From Clostridiaceae bacterium (lineage in GTDB: Bacteria > Bacillota > Clostridia > Lachnospirales > Lachnospiraceae): 37,818 nucleotides of DNA. The position numbers were made by a program, and so were the translations under genes. The DNA is taken from positions 1 to 37,818 of the forward strand of contig CABIYE010000010.1 in the NCBI GenBank assembly GCA_902362865.1, written 5' to 3'. How positions within the stretch are numbered: the stretch's first letter is position 1; each line of letters starts with the position of its first letter. The notes beneath the pieces are model-generated. The model made no database searches and was not told where the DNA came from. It saw nothing but the letters and a program-made list of their open reading frames with translations. Shown here one piece after another: positions 14,542 to 20,168 of the stretch.

Positions 14542-14739
14542 CTATCCCAGTGAAGCGGTCGCATCTTCCTTTGACCGGAACATTCGGGACGGGGAAGCGT
14601 TGATATGGCTTCCCGTCCGGCTTTCCAGAAAATAAAACCTGCCATCGAAGGAAAGAACCTTATATTCCATTGACTGCCGCTTTTTCTTATTGGTGATCAC
14701 AAAACAGGTATCCCCCGTTTTCCATATTTTAGATTTCAT
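14542..14739 (-). CDS. Small protein, 65 aa, unknown
   Basis: Unrecognised 65-residue basic protein: MKSKIWKTGDTCFVITNKKKRQSMEY, then strands KVLSFDGRFYFLESR, which look like a small beta barrel. It overlaps the end of the upstream gene by 11 nt. The ATG at 14739 has AAGGAGG 11 nt upstream; the ATG at 14748 is only 2 nt from that site, so 14739 is preferred. Confidence 0.65.
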   Translation of the reverse strand: MKSKIWKTGDTCFVITNKKKRQSMEYKVLSFDGRFYFLESRTGSHINASPSRMFRSKEDATASLG

Positions 14740-14929
14740 CCTGTTCATATCCTCCTTCCACCCATACAAACTGCATCCGCGTCTTTGTCCGGGCCTTCTT
14801 TTTCAAATTCCGTTTCCAACGGCGGATTGTAACTGCCCTGCAATGGTTCCTGGACCAACAGTAATCATCCAGTATGTATCTGCCGCCATGCTCGCGTTCT
14901 CCGTAAGCAGGCATTTTTCTGTGGCTCAT
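14729..14929 (-). CDS. Small basic protein, 66 aa, unknown
   Basis: Unrecognised 66-residue basic protein with YILDDYCWSRNHCRAVTIRRWKRNLKKKARTKTR. The ATG at 14929 overlaps the stop of the DUF4314 gene (ATGA) and has AAGGAG 8 nt upstream, so the upstream part of the same open frame, which lies inside the DUF4314 gene, is not coding. It may bind nucleic acid. Confidence 0.65.
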   Translation of the reverse strand: MSHRKMPAYGEREHGGRYILDDYCWSRNHCRAVTIRRWKRNLKKKARTKTRMQFVWVEGGYEQDEI

Positions 14930-15375
14930 TTTCCTCTCTCCTTCCATGCCTCCCATGTAAACAACGGTTTCTTCTCTGACATCCCTGCATCCTCCAGCGC
15001 TTCCTCCGTTCCACACAGATCGCATACAATGAGGTGCGCCCTCCGGCTGACTGCATGGTGCTCCAAATGCGGCATGGGGCTGCCGCAGCGCGGGCAGCTC
15101 CCTCCGGCCTGTGTTTTCCCGTATCCGTCCAGAAATTCTTTTACTATCGCATCTGTGTCGATGCGGTGGCAGGCATCCTCCCCATAGACCACGCGCAGGC
15201 TTCCGCCCGTGCGCCATGCAACTTTGATACTTCCCGTATCATCCACTGACTTCACGGTTCCGTGTGTCCCCACCGGAGGAGCCTGCACATCCTCCATCCG
15301 GTCAAGCACCACCTCACAGCCGACAGGATAATCCTTTCTGATTTTCTCCACGATTTTTCTCTTTGGGAATCCCAT
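14926..15375 (-). CDS. DUF4314 domain protein with zinc ribbon, 149 aa
   Basis: A 149-residue protein. Residues about 14-70 (YPVGCEVVLDRMEDVQAPPVG THGTVKSVDDTGSIKVAW) match the DUF4314 domain, a small SH3-like barrel common in Firmicutes mobile elements and of unknown role. A C-terminal ribbon CPRCGSPMPHLEHH ... LIVCDLCGTEE supplies four Cys for zinc. The ATG at 15375 has GGAGG 7 nt upstream and lies next to the stop of the RHH gene. Part of the 16511-14317 run. Confidence 0.82.
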   Translation of the reverse strand: MGFPKRKIVEKIRKDYPVGCEVVLDRMEDVQAPPVGTHGTVKSVDDTGSIKVAWRTGGSLRVVYGEDACHRIDTDAIVKEFLDGYGKTQAGGSCPRCGSPMPHLEHHAVSRRAHLIVCDLCGTEEALEDAGMSEKKPLFTWEAWKERGK

Positions 15376-15377
15376 GC

Positions 15378-16013
15378 TCACACCTCCGAATCATCACAGT
15401 CTGTCATTCCCATCATCAGTTTCATGTAAATATTTGTGTAGCGTTCTTTCTCACTGCCCTCGCAGGCTGCCATTGCCCGCAGGAAGAACTGCTTCGCCAG
15501 CTCACGGCTCTTCCAGATATCCTCTGTATCATAGCAGACGGTACGGACCGTTTCTGTACCACATTCGATGTCTGTCAGAAGCTGCCACACCCCATCCCGC
15601 AGATGTGCCGATAGGACGCTCTGCGGCAACAGTTCCTCCGCAGGAGCATCCCGGAAATCCTCCCTGCATCCGGGATGGGCCTTTACCATTTGTCCGGAGA
15701 GGAGCCGTTCTGTCTGCGCTTTATCCAAATCCACATACCCTCCCGGTGTCATCATGGATATCCTGTCATCCGTATGCCTGCCAAGGAACTCCCGCACGGA
15801 AATCTGGTATGGCTGATCCGGCTTTAAATTTCCTTCCTGAAACAATCCCTCCAGAAATTTTTCTGCCGCCGTAACATATTTTTCTACTGCCTCTTCGATC
15901 AGGCTGTTCCTGGAAACCCTGCGCCCTTCCTGCTGGCTCCGCTCCCTGCGGATGATTTCCAGTTCATCCAGCATGGCCTCCGGCAGCTTAATATTCAAAT
16001 TCTTTTTCCCCAT
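15378..16013 (-). CDS. Ribbon-helix-helix-like protein, 211 aa
   Basis: A 211-residue protein. Residues 1-50 (KKNLNIKLPEAMLDELEIIR ... VSRNSLIEEAVEKYV) fit a ribbon-helix-helix DNA-binding domain: a short basic strand, helix, turn, helix. The remainder is unrecognised, with GGYVDLDKAQTERLLSGQ and a C-terminal KQFFLRAMAACEGSEKERYT segment that resembles sequences seen in other mobile-element proteins. It is the only evident RHH protein in the accessory segment, so it is a candidate regulator of the repeated operators; this is inference. It lies 3 nt after the first cyclotransferase gene. Confidence 0.72.
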   Translation of the reverse strand: MGKKNLNIKLPEAMLDELEIIRRERSQQEGRRVSRNSLIEEAVEKYVTAAEKFLEGLFQEGNLKPDQPYQISVREFLGRHTDDRISMMTPGGYVDLDKAQTERLLSGQMVKAHPGCREDFRDAPAEELLPQSVLSAHLRDGVWQLLTDIECGTETVRTVCYDTEDIWKSRELAKQFFLRAMAACEGSEKERYTNIYMKLMMGMTDCDDSEV

Positions 16014-16016
16014 TTG

Positions 16017-16511
16017 CTACCCCCTGCAATCGTCCTGATATCCGTTCAAAAATACTCTGGCTGTACGTTTTCCAACGCTGTCCACAAGTGCCTGCTCCAG
16101 GATTGCTTTATCAAACCCGAAGTCCTCATAACCGTCTGCCAGCACCTTGTAGTAATAGCCTGTTGGACTGGCGAGGCGGCGGCGTTCATCCATGATATAG
16201 ACCATTGCGGTCAGTTCCTGGCTGGCATCCGTTCCGGTCATTTGGACTGTCAATGTCAAATCCTTTTTGTAGTAAAAGTTGGGATAGCCCTCATAGCGGT
16301 CAAGGTTTTTTTCGTCACTGGGGGAAATCTCCCAGATGAGTACTGGCACCTTTTTTCCTTCCCTCTGTTCAATGGTGGCGCAGCCCTTAAAAAGCAGCGC
16401 GTAATCCTCAATGACCGCAGTCCCGATGACTTTCACATCCGGGCAGCGGCAGACCATCTGTTCCACCGATAAGTTGCTCCCGTATGCTATGTAGTATTTT
16501 TTCCTGCCCAT
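16017..16511 (-). CDS. Gamma-glutamylcyclotransferase/AIG2-like protein 1
   Basis: A 164-residue GGCT/AIG2-fold protein. The binding loop YIAYGSNLS (7-15) and the catalytic acid Glu74 in DRYEGYP (71-77) are both present, as is the basic N-terminus of this subfamily. Family enzymes cyclise gamma-glutamyl amines and release 5-oxoproline; the substrate here is unknown. The ATG at 16511 has AAGGAG 9 nt upstream. It is the first gene behind module J and is followed by the RHH gene. Comparative genomics has linked AIG2-like proteins with amidoligases, one of which is encoded 1 kb away. Confidence 0.88.
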   Translation of the reverse strand: MGRKKYYIAYGSNLSVEQMVCRCPDVKVIGTAVIEDYALLFKGCATIEQREGKKVPVLIWEISPSDEKNLDRYEGYPNFYYKKDLTLTVQMTGTDASQELTAMVYIMDERRRLASPTGYYYKVLADGYEDFGFDKAILEQALVDSVGKRTARVFLNGYQDDCRG

Positions 16512-16554
16512 TTACTTTCTCTCCTTTCTTCCGCCATTCTCCGGCGGTATGGTA

Positions 16555-16641
16555 TTAATCACTCTTTTTGCCAGTAATAGCAAGCAGTTTCTGCGCTATA
16601 AACTTACCAAATGTACCGGCCGCAGATTGTGTACTTTACCC
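16555..16641 (-). promoter_or_regulatory. Module J: operator palindrome plus promoter
   Basis: -35 TTGCTA (16583-16578), 17-bp spacer ending AGAGT, -10 GATTAA (16560-16555). Palindrome arms CTATAAACTTACCA (16596-16609) and TGTGTACTTTACCC (16628-16641), 18 bp apart, begin 12 bp upstream of the -35. Its -10 region is shared with module K. Confidence 0.68.
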
Positions 16642-17184
16642 TCGCTGGCAGCGTTCTATGTATTCTCCCGCAGCCCTGATCCCGATACTGTCCGCCAGCC
16701 CCTTATCCAGAATATCGGTATCAAAATTCCACTCACCGTACCCTTCATCCAAGAGCCGGAAATACTCCATGTCCGGTTCCCCAAGGGTGCGTTCCTCGTG
16801 CATCACATAAGCCATGCACCATTTCCTTTCTTTCATCCGCCTGCCGGAATCCAGCCTCGTGACAGAAAGCCGGAAATTCCGCTTATAATAATACCGGGGA
16901 TACCCTTCATACCGGTCAAGCAGGGCTTCATCCAGTTCTGAAATCCTGTAGACCAACGCGGGTACACAGCAGTTGGCATCCTGCTCAATGGTTGCGTAGC
17001 TTCCGGTCTTGCTCTTTTTGAACAGGAGACGGTAGCCGGGAATGACAGCTGTGCCAAGCGCCACGGCATCCGGGCAGCGGCTTTTCATCCGCTCTAGGGA
17101 AAGGTTGGAACCGTAGGCCAGATAAAAACGGTTCGGTTTCCTCGCTGCCCCTGTGCTAAGCCCCAGGGAGAACATTCCTGCCAT
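16636..17184 (-). CDS. Gamma-glutamylcyclotransferase/AIG2-like protein 2
   Basis: A 182-residue GGCT/AIG2-fold protein with FYLAYGSNLSLERM (20-33) and Glu93 in DRYEGYPRYYY. It is clearly related to the first cyclotransferase but is more divergent at the C-terminus (VMHEERTLGEPDMEYFRLLDEGYGEW). The ATG at 17184 is preferred over a GTG at 17190 that overlaps the upstream stop; a further ATG at 17175 is possible. It is last in the amidoligase - DpnD/PcfM-like - cyclotransferase operon from module I. Confidence 0.87.
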   Translation of the reverse strand: MAGMFSLGLSTGAARKPNRFYLAYGSNLSLERMKSRCPDAVALGTAVIPGYRLLFKKSKTGSYATIEQDANCCVPALVYRISELDEALLDRYEGYPRYYYKRNFRLSVTRLDSGRRMKERKWCMAYVMHEERTLGEPDMEYFRLLDEGYGEWNFDTDILDKGLADSIGIRAAGEYIERCQRG

Positions 17185-17186
17185 TG

Positions 17187-17450
17187 TCACTCACCGCCTT
17201 CCATTTCTTCCGGTGCATCCATTATTCCGGTCAGGGAATAGTCCACGCCCTGGAAATCCGCTTCGTTTAAATCGATCTGGCTGTCCTGCCACCAGTTCTC
17301 CACCATGCGGAGGGCTTCCTCCGGCGTGGTCTCTTTCATCTCTGATTCGTACACGGTGATCTCCCTCTGGTAAAGTTCCGATACCGTCACTTTAAATGCC
17401 CTGCCCCTTGGGGCTGCATCCATATGTTTCATCCTGGTTTCGTTTTTCAT
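17187..17450 (-). CDS. DpnD/PcfM-like small protein, 87 aa
   Basis: An 87-residue protein whose core (FKVTVSELYQREITVYE ... TTPEEALRMVENWWQDSQIDLNEADFQGVDY) fits the DpnD/PcfM C-terminal domain, a small alpha/beta domain found in conjugative elements and phages, with no known activity. The ATG at 17450 has AAGGAGG 10 nt upstream. It sits between the amidoligase and cyclotransferase genes, overlapping neither, and is probably cotranscribed with both. Confidence 0.75.
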   Translation of the reverse strand: MKNETRMKHMDAAPRGRAFKVTVSELYQREITVYESEMKETTPEEALRMVENWWQDSQIDLNEADFQGVDYSLTGIMDAPEEMEGGE

Positions 17451-17526
17451 GATATCTTCGCCTCCTTTTCTACCACCCCAAGGGCGGTTTTCCGCCCGGA
17501 AGTGCCTATGTATGCCATCCTGGTTT

Positions 17527-18462
17527 TTACGGTCTGCCATGCCTCCATGCGCAGTTTCCTTCTGCATTCCGCATGAAATATTCCCTTGCGGTTTTGAATT
17601 CCTCCCCGATGAATCCCAACCGGAGCATCCAGCACCGTAAGGCATAGGCCACGTTTTCGTCCTGCTGTTTCTTCGGGCTTGCGTACCGCAGTTCTTTCGC
17701 AAGTTCGCTCATCGCAAGGCAGAGCTGGATCATGGATTTCAGCTGCCCTGCATGAAGCCCTCCCTGTCTGCCGTCTCCCGGTTCATCAAACTGGAAGAGC
17801 CGGAATTCAATCGTGTGGTAGCGGTTGAAAAAACTATGGAGATTCAGCATTCTGTATCTGGTCCCTGAATAATGGCTGGTGTCCCGTTCCCCGTTGTACC
17901 AGCACCGGCTGAGTGCTTCCATGGTCTTCGGTTTACTTCGGTTTAAACGCTCCAGAAAAGCCGGGTCTACCGTGCGGCAGTAGCGGCTCTGCCTCCAGCG
18001 GTCGATCCGGACCGCCTGTGTCAGCTGCTCCTCATGTGCCGCCATGATGTTGACCAGGTTCCGGATCGTTTTCGGCGTATGCCCCTGCCCTCCGATGTGG
18101 ATATGGACTCCGCAGCCCCGGCTTGCCGAGCTTCGTCCCCCTGCCTTTCGGAGGACTCTGATAAGCTGCTGGAGCATCTCGATGTCGCCGTAGGTAAGGA
18201 CCGGGGTGACCATCTCGCATTTTTCGCTGTCCGGTCCCTCGATGCTCACATCCCTCTGGAACTTCCATTCCCTTCCCTGTGCGTCCCATGCCGACCAGGT
18301 GTAATATCCGTTCCGGCCTGCTGTGTATTCATATCTTCTGGTTCCAAAGAACTCTGCCGCTTTCTTTGCCGCCTTTTCCCTTGTAATGTTGTTCATTTCT
18401 ACTTCAACCCCGATGGTCTGGTTTTTCATTGCCTCGATCTGTGCCCTTGTCTTTTCGTTCAT
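17527..18462 (-). CDS. Putative amidoligase (Amidoligase_2, GS-like fold)
   Basis: A 311-residue protein with the amidoligase signature: IGVEVEMNNI (17-26), DVSIEGPDSEKCEMVTP (71-87), GCGVHIHIGG (116-125) and HTIEFRLFQF (216-225). These correspond to the acidic, His and Arg ATP/metal-binding elements of glutamine synthetase-like COOH-NH2 ligases. Such enzymes are predicted to form amide bonds on peptides or small molecules and to work with AIG2-like cyclotransferases, two of which follow here. The C-terminal 45 residues match those of the 347-aa protein at 18716-19759. The ATG at 18462 has AAAGGAG 9 nt upstream; module I lies directly upstream. Confidence 0.88.
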   Translation of the reverse strand: MNEKTRAQIEAMKNQTIGVEVEMNNITREKAAKKAAEFFGTRRYEYTAGRNGYYTWSAWDAQGREWKFQRDVSIEGPDSEKCEMVTPVLTYGDIEMLQQLIRVLRKAGGRSSASRGCGVHIHIGGQGHTPKTIRNLVNIMAAHEEQLTQAVRIDRWRQSRYCRTVDPAFLERLNRSKPKTMEALSRCWYNGERDTSHYSGTRYRMLNLHSFFNRYHTIEFRLFQFDEPGDGRQGGLHAGQLKSMIQLCLAMSELAKELRYASPKKQQDENVAYALRCWMLRLGFIGEEFKTAREYFMRNAEGNCAWRHGRP

Positions 18463-18525
18463 GTTCGTTATCTCCTTTGCTAAAGCCGCCTGTCTGCGGT
18501 GTTTTCTGCTCTTTTGTTGTGTCTA

Positions 18526-18652
18526 TATATCACTCTGAATGCAGATAATAGCAAGTTGATAACGGGCATAAATGTACCAAAGATCCGGGGCAGAAAGTGT
18601 GTATTTTATGGCAGGAAAAATGCTTGATAATGCACACTTTCAGAGGTAATAT
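18526..18652. promoter_or_regulatory. Module I: one operator with two divergent promoters
   Basis: Palindrome arms GCATAAATGTACCA (18566-18579) and TGTGTATTTTATGG (18598-18611), 18 bp apart. Minus promoter: -35 TTGCTA (18554-18549), 17-bp spacer, -10 GATATA (18531-18526), driving the amidoligase operon. Plus promoter: -35 TTGATA (18624-18629), 17-bp spacer ending CAGAGG, -10 TAATAT (18647-18652), 12 bp from the palindrome edge. Confidence 0.78.
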
Positions 18653-18658
18653 CACTTA

Positions 18659-18710
18659 CAATGGAGAAGGCGCCTTATCATTTCCCGGCCCCGGTTACTG
18701 ACCGGGAGTA
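18659..18710 (+). ncRNA. Possible short plus-strand RNA from module I
   Basis: The plus promoter of module I faces about 50 nt containing a hairpin CCCGGT (18690-18695)/ACCGGG (18701-18706), similar in loop and stem to the one below promoter H. There is no T-run, so the transcript end is uncertain and could run antisense into the 3' end of the 347-aa gene. Support is only the promoter match and hairpin similarity. Confidence 0.25.
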
Positions 18711-18715
18711 AAGGC

Positions 18716-19759
18716 TTATTCCTCAAAGCTGGCGTTGACTGCGGCAATGTAGGCGGCATCCGCCACAGCCTCCTCCGTCTGTGCCTCATCCAGACCATTC
18801 AATTCCGCATTCGGACGGGTATCTGCTTCCAGCTCCGCAAGTTCTATTTTCTTTGCCTCACGCTTCGCTTTATTTTTCGCTTTTGCCTTTTCCGCTTCCT
18901 CCGGTGTCCGGAATGCGGCGTGGCCGCCGAGGTTCTCCATCATCACCTTTCTGGTAGATTTGTAGGCATCCCCGTTCATCCCAAGCCGGAGGAGCCAGAT
19001 GCGGAATGCGTATTTTTCATTATCCGTGCTGACCTCTTTTGCCTGAATGCGTTTCTGGGAAAGCGCCATGGCATTCATCATGGCTGCAAGCTGGAGGAAT
19101 GCATCAGCGTGTGGCTGGTCTGCCGGAACTGGAAATCCTGTGAAAGAAATCTGCTGTTCTGTGATCTGAAGCCCCTCCATACCGCCATGTGCTTCCATGT
19201 AATCTGCCAGCGCTTTCAAAAAGGTCTGGACTGTGGCAGTGCAGGCATCATCCCGCAGTCTCTCTGCCAGCTCCTTTTCCACACGGAAGTTCCCGCCGGA
19301 TGCTTTGCTAAGAAGCGGGCCCCTGCTGTAGACCATGTTCACAAGGTTTCTTAGGGAAACTCCTGTATGTTCTCCCATCGGAAAGCTGAGTGCCAGATCC
19401 AACGGTTCCATTCCTTCCTGGGCGGCTGTTTCTTCCTGACCTGCTGCCTCTTCCCGCACCTCTGACTCGTATTCGCTGTCCGGGATGGGCTCTGTCTCTG
19501 CCTGCTCTGGTTGTTCCGCTGCCGCTTCGAGGATTCCCTCTGCATCCCTGATCAGCCCCTCGTCTTTTAACGTGGTCAGGATTCCAGGCTCTGCCGCTTC
19601 CTCTCCGACCGTAAGGCTGCCGTCACGCTCCACCGTATAAACTCCAATCTCATAGGCACATCTTGGCATCCTTGTGTAATGCGGGGCAGTCCCCGTAAGT
19701 TCCCCAAGCCTTTTTACCAGCTCTTTCCTGTCTGCTATGTTCAACTTAAATCTCATCAT
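18716..19759 (-). CDS. Accessory protein sharing its C-terminus with the amidoligase, 347 aa
   Basis: A 347-residue protein of unknown function. Residues 1-75 (RFKLNIADRKELVKRLGELTG ... YEIGVYTVERDGSL) form a compact domain seen in proteins loosely annotated as virulence-related in Firmicutes mobile elements (recollection, not function). An acidic low-complexity linker (about 80-125) precedes LALSFPMGEHTGVSLRNLVNM and QQISFTGFPVP. Residues about 245-285 (KYAFRIWLLRLGMNGDAYKS) align with the amidoligase C-terminus. A Lys/Ala/Glu-rich tail follows. The ATG at 19759 has AAAGGAG 9 nt upstream; module K drives it. Confidence 0.78.
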   Translation of the reverse strand: MMRFKLNIADRKELVKRLGELTGTAPHYTRMPRCAYEIGVYTVERDGSLTVGEEAAEPGILTTLKDEGLIRDAEGILEAAAEQPEQAETEPIPDSEYESEVREEAAGQEETAAQEGMEPLDLALSFPMGEHTGVSLRNLVNMVYSRGPLLSKASGGNFRVEKELAERLRDDACTATVQTFLKALADYMEAHGGMEGLQITEQQISFTGFPVPADQPHADAFLQLAAMMNAMALSQKRIQAKEVSTDNEKYAFRIWLLRLGMNGDAYKSTRKVMMENLGGHAAFRTPEEAEKAKAKNKAKREAKKIELAELEADTRPNAELNGLDEAQTEEAVADAAYIAAVNASFEE

Positions 19760-19816
19760 AACCTGCTGCTCCTTTCCTTTTCCGGTTCTTTCACCGGTAT
19801 TCTTTGGCGTATGGTA

Positions 19817-19916
19817 TTAATCACTCTAAAGCCGGTATAAGTCAACGGATATCCACGCAAATGTGCAGAATTGACCTAATGCACAAATCCAGGGGAAGGA
19901 ATTGTGCATTAATGTA
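19817..19916 (-). promoter_or_regulatory. Module K: variant operator plus promoter
   Basis: -35 TTGACT (19845-19840), 17-bp spacer ending AGAGT, -10 GATTAA (19822-19817). Spacing to the operator is abnormal. Three arm-like stretches are visible (19855-19868, 19872-19885 and 19903-19916); TAATGCACAA (19877-19886) and TTGTGCATTA (19902-19911) form a perfect dyad. The distal arm overlaps the stop of the 57-aa membrane protein gene. Confidence 0.6.
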
Positions 19917-20082
19917 AGTTCCGGTCATCCTCCCGTTTTCTGCGCTTTTCTTCCATATCCTGTATCCATTTCATCTGCTCCGCATCATCGTCCTCGTCCC
20001 CGGCAGCCATACAGAGTGAAAACGCAGCGAAAAATGCGGCCGCAAGAAAAACAATGGCTCCGATAGCAATCAGCCATCCCAT
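19909..20082 (-). CDS. Small single-helix membrane protein, 57 aa
   Basis: A 57-residue protein: MGWLIAIGAIVFLAAAFFAA begins a hydrophobic segment of about 25 residues (3-27), followed by an acidic stretch DEDDDAEQ and a charged helical tail (WIQDMEEKRRKREDDRNLH). It is predicted to be anchored in the membrane with most of the chain in the cytosol. The ATG at 20082 has AGGAGG 8 nt upstream. It lies 86 nt after the cytosine methyltransferase gene, probably in the same operon. Function unknown. Confidence 0.75.
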   Translation of the reverse strand: MGWLIAIGAIVFLAAAFFAAFSLCMAAGDEDDDAEQMKWIQDMEEKRRKREDDRNLH

Positions 20083-20168
20083 AAAGCATCCCTCCTATGT
20101 ACTATGGCAGGGGCCTGCCCTGCTCCTTATGGTCTCCCATCAGAAGCAAAGGCATCCTCTGCCATCGT

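Noticed and set aside
14929..15217. A longer reading of the 66-aa protein extending inside the DUF4314 gene.
   Set aside because: The upstream part is the wrong frame of a recognisable DUF4314 gene, and the ATG at 14929 has an ATGA overlap and its own ribosome site.
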